A program made the position numbers and the translations under genes. Under the pieces are notes generated by a model. The model had not been told where the DNA came from and did no database searches. It saw only the letters and a list, made by a program, of their open reading frames with translations. Below, in pieces: positions 40,422-48,321 of a stretch of DNA of 64,000 bases. The stretch spans positions 124,001-188,000 of the forward strand of contig NZ_JADQTO010000010.1 of the NCBI RefSeq assembly GCF_015704865.1. Reading direction: 5' to 3'. Each line of letters starts with the position of its first letter. Within the stretch, counting starts at the first letter, position 1. The stretch is from Actinoplanes aureus (GTDB lineage Bacteria; Actinomycetota; Actinomycetes; Mycobacteriales; Micromonosporaceae).

Positions 40422-41635
40422 TGTTCTGGCGGTGGTGGGCCGCCGGTACGACGAGCGGGCTCGGTTCGGCGATCGGCGGCGTCGCACTGCCCCTGACCGC
40501 GCTCACCGTGCTGCACGCGTCGGCGTTCGAGATGGGCGTGATCTCGGCGGCCGGCTATCTGGCGTACCTCGTGATCAGTCTCCCGGCCGGGGTGATCGTG
40601 CAGCGCATGCCGCTGCGCGGCATCCAGGTCGGCGCGGACCTGGTCCGCGCCCTGGCCGTGGTCTCCATCCCGCTGGCCTGGTGGGCCGGCCTGCTGAGCG
40701 TGGCCCAGCTGGTCGTGGTGGCCCTGGTGATGAGCTTCGCGAACGTGCTGTTCGCGGTCGCCAACCAGACGTTTCTGCCGGAGATCGTGCCGGCCGCGCA
40801 ACTCCAGGCCCGCAACAGCCTGAACTCCGGCACCCACGCGGCCACCGAGCTCGGCGGGCCGTCACTGGGTGGTCTCGCGGTGCAGGTTCTCGGCGCGGCG
40901 CCGACGCTGCTCGTCGACGCGGTCAGCTATCTGATCTCCGCGGTGCTGCTGCGCACCCTCCCGGCCCGGCAGGTCCCGGCGCCGGCCACCCGGACCTCGA
41001 TGCTCGCGCAGATCCGCGAGGGCTGGCACTTCGTGACGCGGCACCCGGTGATGGCTCCGGGCATGTGGGCGGCCACCGTGGTCAACTTCGTCAACGGCGC
41101 GTACCACGCGTTGTTCGCCTTCTACCTGGTCCGCGAGCTGCACGCCTCGCCCGCCCTGGTCGGGCTGCTGCTCGCCGCCGACGGCCTGGGCACGCTGATC
41201 GGCGCCGCGGTGACCACCCGGTACACCGACCGCTTCGGCACCGCCCGCGGCATGATCTTCGCCGCCTTCGCCGGTGTGGCGGGCGCGCTGCTCATCCCGG
41301 CGGGTGGCGTACTCGCCTTCGCCGCCGGCAACCTGATCTTCGCCGGGACGGTGGTGGTGCTCAGCGTGACCACCCGCACGTACCGGATGATCGCCAGCCC
41401 GCCGGAGCTGCTGTCCCGGGTGATCGCCACGGTCCGGTTCGTCTCCTGGGGCGCGATCCCGGTCGGCGGCCTCATCGCCGGTGCGCTGGCCGGCCAGCTC
41501 GGCGCCCGCACCACGCTGCTCATCTTCGGCGCGGTCACCGTCTGCACGCCGCTGATCTGGCTGCTCTCCCCGGTGCGCGGTCTGCGTGACCTGCCGATGC
41601 TGGACGCCCCGGAAGCCGCCACGGCGGCCCGCTGA
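40409..41635 (+). CDS. MFS transporter, enterobactin-exporter-like group
   Basis: 408 residues from the ATG at 40409; the ATG at 40421 (MFWRWWAAG) is an alternative closer to TM1. Twelve helices; features typical of the EntS-like MFS_3 group are WWAAGTTSGLGSAIGGVALPLTALTVL, motif YLVISLPAGVIVQRMPLRGIQVGADLVRAL and ARNSLNSGTHAATELGGPSLGG. It probably exports a hydrophobic metabolite. Regulation is probably by the divergent HxlR-peroxiredoxin protein. Confidence 0.9.
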   Translation: MKLTMFWRWWAAGTTSGLGSAIGGVALPLTALTVLHASAFEMGVISAAGYLAYLVISLPAGVIVQRMPLRGIQVGADLVRALAVVSIPLAWWAGLLSVAQLVVVALVMSFANVLFAVANQTFLPEIVPAAQLQARNSLNSGTHAATELGGPSLGGLAVQVLGAAPTLLVDAVSYLISAVLLRTLPARQVPAPATRTSMLAQIREGWHFVTRHPVMAPGMWAATVVNFVNGAYHALFAFYLVRELHASPALVGLLLAADGLGTLIGAAVTTRYTDRFGTARGMIFAAFAGVAGALLIPAGGVLAFAAGNLIFAGTVVVLSVTTRTYRMIASPPELLSRVIATVRFVSWGAIPVGGLIAGALAGQLGARTTLLIFGAVTVCTPLIWLLSPVRGLRDLPMLDAPEAATAAR

Positions 41636-41837
41636 GCCCGGCGGCACTCCGACGGATCCGTCTGGCGGACGAGACGAGATCAGCAGCGAGGCGGAGGCGG
41701 ACGCGCCCACGGGCGGACGACATCGCCGCGCCGCCCGCCTAGCGTTCTTTCCCGGCCGGCCGGGACACCGGTCCCTGTCCGACCGGGACATCTTCCGGTT
41801 TGGATGGTGCCGAACCCCATCCCACCAGGAGGAACAC

Positions 41838-42959
41838 ATGCATGAGGTGCTTCGTCGCGCGGCCGAGCTCGCCCCGTCACTGCAGGCCCGGGCGGCCGAG
41901 CTGGACGCGGCGCGGCAACTGCCCGCGGATCTCGTCGGCGAGCTCAGGTCGGCCGGGTTCTTCCGGATGTTCGTGCCGCGCTCGCACGGTGGCCACGAGC
42001 TCGACCTGCGTACCGGGATGGCGGTCCTGGAGACCCTCGCCGCGGCGGAGCCCGCGGTCGGCTGGACCGTGATGATCGGCTCGGAGACGCCGCAACTGCT
42101 CGCGTTCCTGGACCGGGAGACCTTCGACAAGATGTACGCGGCCGGCCCGGACGTCATCGTCGCCGGCGGCTTCAACGCGCAGGGCACGGCCAAGCCCACC
42201 GCCGACGGCTTCCAGGTGGACGGCCGGTGGGCGTTCGGCAGCGGCTGCACCCACGCTGACTGGATCTTCGGCAACTGCCTGGTCGGTCCGGGTGACGGGA
42301 TGCGGTCGGCGCTCGTGCCGGCGTCGCAGGCCCGGATCGTCGACACCTGGAAGGTGCTGGGCCTGCTCGGCACCGGCTCGCACGACGTCGAGATCAACGA
42401 CGTGCACGTGCCCGCCGAGCACACCTTCGACCTCTTCGGCGGCGTCTCCTCGATACCCGGGCCCGGCTTCATCGCCCCGCTGATGCACTTCGTGCTGCAC
42501 CTGGGCGCGGTCGCCGTCGGCATCGCACAGGGCACGCTGGACGCGACGGTCGCGCTCGCCACCAGCGGCAAGCAGCGCCTGTACGCGCGCGCCCGCCTCG
42601 CCGACAGCCAGCTGTTCCAGGTGAACCTCGGCCGTGCCGACCTGACGCTGCGCGCCGCGCGGGCCCTCCTCGCCTCGACCGCCGACGAGGTGTGGGCGCT
42701 GTGCTCCACCGATCCGGCCGGCCTGGCCGCCGCCGGGCCGCGCGTCTCGGCCACCCTGTCCTGGGTCACCGAGGCGGCGCTGTCCACCGTCGACACGTGC
42801 TACCGCGCCGCGGGCGGGCAAGCCGCCCGCGACACCTCACCGATCCAGCGTCGCTTCCGCGACATGCACACCTTCAGCCAGCACGCCGCCGCGGCCGAGG
42901 GCTGGCTGGGCGGGCACGGCAGCGCGCTGCTCGGCGAAGCAGGTGGTCTCTCTTACTGA
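41838..42959 (+). CDS. Acyl-CoA dehydrogenase-like flavin monooxygenase/dehydrogenase
   Basis: 373 residues from the ATG at 41838 (AGGAGGAA 8 bp upstream). The acyl-CoA dehydrogenase fold is visible: PADLVGELRSAGFFRMFVPRSHGGHELDLRTGMAVLETLAAAEPAVGW, the central VDGRWAFGSGCTHADW (FMN/FAD contact) and a helical C-terminus. The sequence is closer to the HsaA/hydroxylase branch than to true fatty acyl-CoA dehydrogenases; no catalytic Glu can be placed with certainty. It is convergent with the thioesterase (6-bp gap). The 202-bp upstream region holds two direct CCGGGACA repeats (41760-41767, 41783-41790). Confidence 0.85.
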   Translation: MHEVLRRAAELAPSLQARAAELDAARQLPADLVGELRSAGFFRMFVPRSHGGHELDLRTGMAVLETLAAAEPAVGWTVMIGSETPQLLAFLDRETFDKMYAAGPDVIVAGGFNAQGTAKPTADGFQVDGRWAFGSGCTHADWIFGNCLVGPGDGMRSALVPASQARIVDTWKVLGLLGTGSHDVEINDVHVPAEHTFDLFGGVSSIPGPGFIAPLMHFVLHLGAVAVGIAQGTLDATVALATSGKQRLYARARLADSQLFQVNLGRADLTLRAARALLASTADEVWALCSTDPAGLAAAGPRVSATLSWVTEAALSTVDTCYRAAGGQAARDTSPIQRRFRDMHTFSQHAAAAEGWLGGHGSALLGEAGGLSY

Positions 42960-42965
42960 CAACAC

Positions 42966-43418
42966 CTACGGGGTACGCAGAAGAGCACCCGCGATCGTGC
43001 GACCGTGCTCGGTCCACGGCTCCGGGCGCATCGTCGCCGGGTCGAGACGCACATTGACCCGGCGGCCCTCGGCGTAGACCGTCACGCCGTCGGTGGAGGT
43101 CACCCGGAACCGGTACTCCGCGCTTGTCGCGCCGAGCCGGTCGAGCCAGAAGTGCACGCTCACGTCGCCGGTGCCGCGGACCGGGCGGTGGAAGGTGATC
43201 CCGTACTCCCGGACCACGTTGAAGGCGTCCGGCGTGGTGGGGCGGCCGCCGGAGAACGAGACTCCGCGCTCGGTCCACCAGAGCGTCATGGCCCGCTCCA
43301 CCAGCACCGCGTACCGGGAGTTGTGCAGCACGCCCATGGCGTCGAGGTCGTCGAAGTGCACGGGCATGGGCACCACGTCGCCGTACGCGACGGCGGGGGC
43401 TTCGGTCACGGTGGTCAT
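42966..43418 (-). CDS. Hotdog-fold acyl-CoA thioesterase
   Basis: 150 residues. It carries the 4-hydroxybenzoyl-CoA thioesterase-type motif: PMPVHFDDLDAMGVLHNSRYAVLVERAMTLWW with the conserved Asp and His, followed by a typical hotdog strand EYGITFHRPVRGTGDVSVHF. It hydrolyses CoA thioesters of short or aromatic acyl groups. The ATG overlaps the upstream TetR stop (ATGA), so the two are co-translated. Confidence 0.88.
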   Translation of the reverse strand: MTTVTEAPAVAYGDVVPMPVHFDDLDAMGVLHNSRYAVLVERAMTLWWTERGVSFSGGRPTTPDAFNVVREYGITFHRPVRGTGDVSVHFWLDRLGATSAEYRFRVTSTDGVTVYAEGRRVNVRLDPATMRPEPWTEHGRTIAGALLRTP

Positions 43419-44050
43419 GTCAGCTCCGGAAGGATCGTCGGGTCGGTGGCGAGGCCGCGCAGGTGGCCGAGCAGTGCACGGCGCGCCTGACGGAAGGTGG
43501 CCTCCGGGCCGAGCACGGGGGCCTGCATGACGGCGCAGACTCCGAGCGACTCGATCTGATAGGCGAGCGCGGCCGGGTCGGTGGCGGCCGGCAGCTCGCC
43601 GAGTGTGACCGCCTCGGTGGCCAGCCCGGTCAGGAACGTCATCCAAGCGGTCATCTCGGCGGCCAGCCGGTCGCGGATCACGCCGGGCCGCGCGTTGAAC
43701 TCGAAGTGGGCGTTGGCGAAGAAGCATCCGCCGGGAAGGACCCGGGCCTCGTAGAAACGGAGCCGGTAGTCGTGCACCGCCCACAGCCGGCGCAGGCCGG
43801 CGGGCTCGGCGAGCGCCGGCCGGATGACCCGGTCGGTCCACTGTGCCCGGGCGTGGTCGATCACCGCGAGTTGCAGCGCCTCCTTGGAGCGCCAGTGCGC
43901 GAAGAGGCCGGACTTGCTGACCCGCAGCGCGTCGGCGACCTGACTCAGCGACAGGCCGTCGAGGCCGGCCACGGTGGCGAGCAGCAGTGCCTGGTCGAGC
44001 ACCGCGGTCCGGGTGCGCTCGCCGCGGGCCAGCCGGCCGTCCTGAGTCAT
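43415..44050 (-). CDS. TetR-family regulator
   Basis: 211 residues from the ATG at 44050. N-terminal HTH: RTRTAVLDQALLLATVAGLDGLSLSQVADALRVSKSGLFAHWRSKEALQLAVIDH. The C-terminal ligand domain has a Cys pair (GGCFFANAHFEF), a TetR_C-like region. It is translationally coupled to the thioesterase. A perfect palindrome lies 22 bp upstream of the start and is probably its operator. Confidence 0.92.
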   Translation of the reverse strand: MTQDGRLARGERTRTAVLDQALLLATVAGLDGLSLSQVADALRVSKSGLFAHWRSKEALQLAVIDHARAQWTDRVIRPALAEPAGLRRLWAVHDYRLRFYEARVLPGGCFFANAHFEFNARPGVIRDRLAAEMTAWMTFLTGLATEAVTLGELPAATDPAALAYQIESLGVCAVMQAPVLGPEATFRQARRALLGHLRGLATDPTILPELT

Positions 44051-44071
44051 GCCACCGACCCTACTAAACGA

Positions 44072-44083
44072 ACGACCGGTCGT
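44072..44083. promoter_or_regulatory. TetR operator palindrome
   Basis: ACGACCGGTCGT is a perfect 12-bp palindrome within AACGAACGACCGGTCGT, 22 bp upstream of the TetR start codon. AAACGACCGGTCG-type operators are typical for TetR/AcrR regulators of acyl-CoA metabolism. Confidence 0.7.
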
Positions 44084-44259
44084 AAACATAACCGGCGTCA
44101 CACCCGGCCGCTGAGAATTCCCTGGGGAACCGCTGGGCGCTATGGAAAACCGGCGGGAGCGCCTGTCATGATCATCTGTAGTAACTCGGTCGAATTTGTT
44201 GTAAACTGCGGCCCGATCGACGTACCGGAAGCGTGCCCCCGACTGCGCAGGTAAGGACG

Positions 44260-45138
44260 ATGTTCAATCGCACTGTGATGTTCGCCAAGCAGAACGCGCC
44301 TGAATCCATTCGCGTGATTACGCGCCGGACGCTGCTCGGAGTGCACAACAGCCGCCTGCGGCTCACTGTTCCGGTGGTCACCCGCAGTGAATACGTGAAC
44401 ATTTATCACTGCGCGGTGCGCAAGACCGCGAGTCAGTGGATCAAGGAACTGTTCAGCGATCCGATCGTGTACCGCCACTCCGGCCTGCTCACCTACGACC
44501 CGCGGTTCTACAACTGGAGCCACCCCCGGGTCTGCCCGCCGGACCGCATCGCCCTGTCGCTTTTCTTCAACCGTAAGAAATTCGACGCGATCCCGAAGCC
44601 GGACAAATACCGAGCATTCTTCGTCATGCGCGACCCGCGCGACATGGTCGTCTCCGGCTACTTCTCCACCCGCAATTCACATGCGCCCATGGGCGACGTG
44701 CTGGAGGTCCGAAAGGTCCTCCAGGAATTGCCGCGGAAGGAGGGGATGCTGTATCTGATCGACAATCTCGCTGCCAAGGGCCGGTTCAAGGCGCTCCGTT
44801 CCTGGGCCGTCGCGCCGCCCTCGGAAGAGGTCCGGCTGTTCCGCTACGAGGATCTGGTCGGTGAACACCAGGCGAACGAAGTGGACCAGCTGATGCGGCA
44901 CTGCGGGATCAACATTCCGCCGGCCGAGCTGGCCACCCTGCTGTCCCGCTACAGCTTCTCCAACATGAACGAGCGCAAGGCCGCCGGAGGCGTGTCGCAC
45001 TACCGCAAGGGCCAGCCCGGCGACTGGCGCAACCACTTCGACGACGACATCACCGAGGCCTTCGTCAAGGCGACCGGCAACCTGGTCGAGCGGCTCGGCT
45101 ACCCCGCCTTCGACGGATCAATCACTCGTTCCGGATGA
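44260..45138 (+). CDS. PAPS-dependent sulfotransferase
   Basis: 292 residues from the ATG at 44260 (AAGGAC 5 bp before). PAPS-binding motifs: YHCAVRKTASQWIKELF (5'-phosphosulfate loop variant with Arg/Lys), FFVMRDPRDMVVSGYFS (3'-phosphate loop) and the C-terminal YRKGQPGDWRNHFDDDITEAFVKATGNLVERLGY, the RKGxxGDW signature. It transfers sulfate from PAPS to an acceptor, probably a sugar, lipid or small molecule. No sulfation partner is adjacent. Upstream AT content is higher than for neighbouring genes, compatible with gain by transfer. Confidence 0.9.
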   Translation: MFNRTVMFAKQNAPESIRVITRRTLLGVHNSRLRLTVPVVTRSEYVNIYHCAVRKTASQWIKELFSDPIVYRHSGLLTYDPRFYNWSHPRVCPPDRIALSLFFNRKKFDAIPKPDKYRAFFVMRDPRDMVVSGYFSTRNSHAPMGDVLEVRKVLQELPRKEGMLYLIDNLAAKGRFKALRSWAVAPPSEEVRLFRYEDLVGEHQANEVDQLMRHCGINIPPAELATLLSRYSFSNMNERKAAGGVSHYRKGQPGDWRNHFDDDITEAFVKATGNLVERLGYPAFDGSITRSG

Positions 45139-45174
45139 GGTGGACCCGCCGGTCCGCTCTCTAGCGTGAACGCC

Positions 45175-45663
45175 ATGGATCTGCTGCTGGGTTCCCTGTC
45201 CGAGGCGGAGTTGGCGCTGGTACGCGAGGCTGATCCGGACCGGCTCGCCGGCCTGGACGAGGACGCGCTGATCGAACTGCACACCCGGGTCCGCCGCGCG
45301 CGCAACAAGCACGTGAAGGTGTATCGCCGCCGGGCCGCGACCCGGGTCGCGGAGGCCGGCGGACGCGGAAAGGCCCGCGCGCAGAACAGCCGCAAACGCG
45401 CCAAGGCCGAGGTCTTCGAGGTCATCCTCGCCACGGTGAGCCGGCACCTGGCGCTGGCCGCGCAGGCCAGCGCCGAGTCGATGGAGGCCGAACGCCTCGC
45501 CGAGGAACCCGTGACCCGCGGCGTGTCGGCCGAGCCACCGCCGGTCCCGGTCCTGCGCCCGCAGCGCGACGACCGCCGCCCGCAGTCGGTCGAGCTGCAG
45601 AAACGGCACGCGTCCACCCGCGCGAAGGGCGCCCGCCGGCAGGCCCGCAAGGACGGCCGCTGA
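45175..45663 (+). CDS. Basic, helical actinobacterial protein of unknown function
   Basis: 162 residues (GTG at 45166 would add three). The start is MDLLLGSLSEAELALVREADPDRLAGLDEDALIELHTRVRRARNKHVKVYRRRAA, then a long Arg/Lys/Ala-rich helix (KARAQNSRKRAKAE) and a charged flexible C-terminus. Very high Arg content suggests nucleic-acid binding, but no known DNA-binding fold is seen. It is convergent with the truncated type VII-like remnant. Confidence 0.68.
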   Translation: MDLLLGSLSEAELALVREADPDRLAGLDEDALIELHTRVRRARNKHVKVYRRRAATRVAEAGGRGKARAQNSRKRAKAEVFEVILATVSRHLALAAQASAESMEAERLAEEPVTRGVSAEPPPVPVLRPQRDDRRPQSVELQKRHASTRAKGARRQARKDGR

Positions 45664-45673
45664 CCCACCCTCA

Positions 45674-45708
45674 GCCGGTGGCCGGTGGCCGGTGGCCGGT
45701 GGCCGGTG
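45674..45708. repeat. (GCCGGTG)5 tandem repeat
   Basis: Five perfect copies of a 7-bp unit, immediately downstream of the Arg-rich gene and inside the truncated minus-strand reading frame. Seven is not a multiple of three, so a change in copy number shifts that frame. Confidence 0.9.
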
Positions 45709-45827
45709 CCGGCCGACCGCAGCGTGGACGCGCTGGCGTTCACCTCGAAGCCGAGCTCGTCGCGCAGCCAGCGGGCGGTCGCGTACATCCGGCTCGGATC
45801 GCCGTCGAGGCGGGTGTCGATCGGCAT
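45709..45827 (-). pseudogene. Truncated type VII secretion-associated gene (N-terminus only)
   Basis: The minus-strand frame starts MPIDTRLDGDPSRMYATARWLRDELGFEV at 45827, a typical opening of a small helical WXG100-associated protein, and shares a TGATG junction with the upstream gene. After about 39 codons it runs into the 7-bp repeats and then into antisense of the Arg-rich gene. The remaining protein sequence shows no helical family features. The gene most likely lost its 3' part by a deletion at the repeat. Confidence 0.55.
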
Positions 45828-46108
45828 CAGTAGGCCCCGTCTATCGTCCGCCCGGCGGCGACCTCGCGCGCGGCGTACGTCTGGCTCGCCTCGGCGACCC
45901 GCGTCCCGGCCTCCTGGAGGCCGGCCACCAGGTTCGCGGAACTCTCGGAGAGCCTGCTGAGCAGCTCGGCGAAGATCGGTGTCGCCTCGCTGGCGTCCGG
46001 TGTGGCCGGTGTGCGGGCCCGGGTGGCACCCAGCATCTCGCTGGAGCGCCGGAGCCGGCTGGAGATCGATTCGAGCAACACAAGGTCGACTTGCAGGCGA
46101 TCGGCCAT
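45827..46108 (-). CDS. Small helical type VII secretion-like protein (EspC/WXG100-related)
   Basis: 93 residues. The start MADRLQVDLVLLESISSRLRRSSEMLGATRARTP and a second helix FAELLSRLSESSANLVAGLQEAGTRVAEASQTYAAREVAAGRTI form a helical hairpin with no signal peptide, as in EspC or WXG100-type substrates. No WXG is present. It is followed in the same operon by the truncated gene (TGATG junction), so the pair is only half intact. No ESX secretion machinery is encoded nearby. Confidence 0.7.
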   Translation of the reverse strand: MADRLQVDLVLLESISSRLRRSSEMLGATRARTPATPDASEATPIFAELLSRLSESSANLVAGLQEAGTRVAEASQTYAAREVAAGRTIDGAY

Positions 46109-46230
46109 GATTGTCCCCCTCACCGCGTTACGGATGCCCTGGTGTACGCCTCGCGGGCCGCAGCGGTTCACTCGCGGTCGTGCCAGCAACACTCAGCGAA
46201 GTCACAGCATCACTCCGCCACGATGGCCGG

Positions 46231-47193
46231 ATGCGTGCGGTGATGTTCCACAGATATGGACCACCCGAAGTGCTCACTCAGGTCGAGCTGCCGACGCCGG
46301 TGCCGCGCGGTGATCAGGTGCAGGTCCGGGTGCACGCCACCACGGTCACCTCCGCCGAGTGCGGCATGCGGCGCGGCGAGCCCCGCTGGGGGCGCGTCAT
46401 CATCGGGCCGATGCGGCCCCGTTCCGGGATTCGCGTGCTCGGCCTCGAGTTCGCCGGCGAGATCACGGCAGCCGGTCCGGACGTCCGTAACTATCGGGTC
46501 GGTGACCGGGTCTTCGGGTTCACCGGTTTCGCGGTCGGGGCGAACGCCGAGTACAAATGCCTCTCCGAGAAGGCGTCGTTCACCACGATCCCGCCGGGCG
46601 TCTCGTACCAGGAGGCAGCCGCCACCGTGGACGGCTTCACCACCGCCTGGCACTTCCTGCACAGAACGGTCAACCTGCGCCCCGGCCAGCGGGTGCTGGT
46701 CATCGGCGCGTCCGGCAGCATCGGCACGTACGCCGTCCAGGTCGCGAAACGCGCCGGCGCCACCGTGCACGGGGTGTGCAGCGGCCGCAACGTCAAGCTG
46801 GTCGAGTCGCTCGGCGCCGACCGGGTGTTCGACTACACGGCCGAGGACTTCGCCACCTCCGGCGAGCGGTACGACATCGTCTTCGACACCGTGTCCCGCA
46901 GCTCGTTCACCCATTCCCGGCCGGTGCTGGCGCCGCGCGGCAGCTACCTCCCGACGACCGGCTTGTTCAACAACGTCCTCCAGCTGCGGACCGCCCTGAC
47001 CGGTGGCCCCCGGGTGCGTACCGGCATGTCGGTACGCAAACACGCCGCCCTCGCCGAGCTGCGTGCCCTGCTCGAGCAGGGCGAGCTGAAGATCGTCGTC
47101 GACCGCACCTATCCGATGAGCGAGATCGTCGCCGCGCACCGGTACGTGGACACCGGCCGCAAGGTGGGAAACGTGGTCATCTCGGTCCCCTGA
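46231..47193 (+). CDS. Medium-chain NAD(P)H-dependent alcohol dehydrogenase/quinone reductase-like
   Basis: 320 residues from the ATG at 46231. GroES-like N-terminus (HRYGPPEVLTQVELPTPVPRGDQVQVRVHATTVTSAECGMRRG), GLEFAGEITAAGPDVRNYRVGDRVFG, and the nucleotide site VLVIGASGSIGTYAVQVAKRAGATVHGVCSGRN. Zinc ligands of true alcohol dehydrogenases are missing, so it belongs to the zinc-free quinone-reductase branch. It ends 7 bp before the big inverted repeat of the next operon. No substrate can be assigned. Confidence 0.9.
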   Translation: MRAVMFHRYGPPEVLTQVELPTPVPRGDQVQVRVHATTVTSAECGMRRGEPRWGRVIIGPMRPRSGIRVLGLEFAGEITAAGPDVRNYRVGDRVFGFTGFAVGANAEYKCLSEKASFTTIPPGVSYQEAAATVDGFTTAWHFLHRTVNLRPGQRVLVIGASGSIGTYAVQVAKRAGATVHGVCSGRNVKLVESLGADRVFDYTAEDFATSGERYDIVFDTVSRSSFTHSRPVLAPRGSYLPTTGLFNNVLQLRTALTGGPRVRTGMSVRKHAALAELRALLEQGELKIVVDRTYPMSEIVAAHRYVDTGRKVGNVVISVP

Positions 47194-47200
47194 GGAAAAT

Positions 47201-47245
47201 ACTTGCCTACTAGGAAAGTGGAGCGTACTTTCCTAGTAGGCAAGT
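47201..47245. promoter_or_regulatory. 19-bp perfect inverted repeat, tandem winged-helix operators
   Basis: ACTTGCCTACTAGGAAAGT (47201-47219) and its exact reverse complement (47227-47245), 7 bp apart. Each arm is itself a near-palindrome (ACTTxCCTA-N-TAGGxAAGT), so there are two dimer sites with centres 26 bp apart. They end 20 bp before the membrane-protein gene and probably bind the winged-helix regulator encoded downstream. Confidence 0.85.
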
Positions 47246-47265
47246 ACAGGCCCGAGGAGGAAGCG

Positions 47266-47745
47266 ATGACCACGCCGAACATCCCACCCGTCGACGCCGA
47301 GCTCGCCCTGGCCGAGGTGCGGGCCCGCCGCGCCCAGGTCGTCGACACCAACCTCGTACCCGACTGGTTCTGGTACGGCATCGCCGTCCTGATGATGCTG
47401 TTCGTCGCCGCCATGGAGAGCGAGATCGGCTGGCTGATCGCCGTCGGCACGATCGTCTACGCGCTCGGCCTGGCCACCCTGATCCTCGCCCTGGTCCGCC
47501 GGGCCCGCGTCCAGGTCCGGCAGGAGCTGATCGGCGTGCGCGGCGCCCTTGCCATCGCCGGTTTCACGGTCACCCTGGTCGCGATCGGCGTGGCCCTCGG
47601 CTTCACCCTGGACGCGCTCGGCGTCCCGCTGCCGGCGACGCTCGGCTGCCTGCCCGTCGCGATCGGCCTGGCGGTCGGCGGCCCCCGGCTGATGTCCCAC
47701 CTGCGCCGGTTGATGCTGTCCCGGCCGGTGGCGGGTCCCCGATGA
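47266..47745 (+). CDS. Four-helix membrane protein paired with a winged-helix regulator
   Basis: 159 residues from the ATG at 47266 (GAGGAAG 7 bp before). The N-terminal cytosolic region is MTTPNIPPVDAELALAEVRARRAQVVDTNLVPDWF. Four hydrophobic helices follow (YGIAVLMMLFVAAME, WLIAVGTIVYALGLATLILAL, ALAIAGFTVTLVAIGVALGF and a last around PATLGCLPVAIGLAVG). It overlaps the regulator gene by 4 nt (ATGA). Such pairs (small membrane protein plus ArsR/PadR-like regulator) are common in actinobacteria; function unknown. Confidence 0.8.
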   Translation: MTTPNIPPVDAELALAEVRARRAQVVDTNLVPDWFWYGIAVLMMLFVAAMESEIGWLIAVGTIVYALGLATLILALVRRARVQVRQELIGVRGALAIAGFTVTLVAIGVALGFTLDALGVPLPATLGCLPVAIGLAVGGPRLMSHLRRLMLSRPVAGPR

Positions 47746-48068
47746 CCGGCACCCCGCGCTTCGACGAGCTGATCCACGCACCGACCCGGCTCTCACTGGT
47801 CAGCCTGCTCGCCGCGACGGAGTGGGCGGAGTTCAAGTTCCTCCGCGACAGCATCGGCCTCTCCGACTCGGCGTTGTCCAAGCAGCTGACCACCCTCGAA
47901 GAGGCTGGATACGTGGACATCCGCAAGAGCTTCGTGGGCAAGCGGCCGCGCACCTCCGCCCGGCTCACCCCGGTGGGACAGCAGGCCTTCGCCGACCACG
48001 TCGCGGCACTGCAGGAGATCGTCGCCCGGGCCGGCCTGGCGGTCCTGCCCGACCAGCTCACCCACTGA
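47742..48068 (+). CDS. Winged-helix transcriptional regulator (HTH_34/ArsR-like)
   Basis: 108 residues. FDELIHAPTRLSLVSLLAATEWAEFKFLRDSIGLSDSALSKQLTTLEEAGYVDIRKSFVGKRPRTSARLTPVGQQAFADHV: a one-domain winged helix with recognition helix LSDSALSKQLTTL and a basic wing GKRPRTSARLT. It is translated from an ATGA overlap with the membrane protein. The double palindrome upstream of the operon is its likely operator (autoregulation). It resembles regulators that control small membrane-protein operons. Confidence 0.9.
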   Translation: MTGTPRFDELIHAPTRLSLVSLLAATEWAEFKFLRDSIGLSDSALSKQLTTLEEAGYVDIRKSFVGKRPRTSARLTPVGQQAFADHVAALQEIVARAGLAVLPDQLTH

Positions 48069-48095
48069 ACCCTTCGACGACACGTTCGCAACCCC

Positions 48096-48121
48096 AGCCG
48101 CCCGGCGATCGCCGGGCGGCT
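48096..48121 (+). terminator. Terminator after the winged-helix regulator
   Basis: A perfect 26-bp palindrome (13-bp arms, AGCCGCCCGGCGA and its complement) followed by TTT, 28 bp after the regulator stop: a good intrinsic-type terminator. Confidence 0.85.
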
Positions 48122-48159
48122 TTCCACATCGATAGCTGTTAACGCGCACAACATCTTGC

Positions 48160-48173
48160 CGAAAACGTTTTCG
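48160..48173. promoter_or_regulatory. LacI/GalR-type operator upstream of the polysaccharide cluster
   Basis: CGAAAACGTTTTCG is a perfect 14-bp palindrome with the central CG of LacI/CcpA-family operators, about 150 bp before the metalloprotease start and directly in front of the secreted-enzyme cluster. No lacI gene lies within this cluster, so the regulator is encoded elsewhere. Confidence 0.7.
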
Positions 48174-48321
48174 TACGTCAGCCTGACTTCCAGGACGGAG
48201 CCCGCTGGGGCATCTCGCGACGCAGGGGCACTGCCGCGAGTCCATGCCCGGCAACCACCAACGAACCGCGCACGGGGGTGCACCAGAACCCAATGAATCG
48301 ATGAGTATCAATGGAGGTTCC

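Noticed and set aside
40862..42796. A 644-codon minus-strand frame opposite the MFS and acyl-CoA dehydrogenase-like genes
   Set aside because: It spans two unrelated genes and their spacer and shows no family motif.
45099..45660. Continuation of the truncated type VII-like protein to a full 242-residue product
   Set aside because: Beyond the 7-bp repeat the frame is antisense to the Arg-rich gene and has no homologous character, so a truncated gene is more likely.
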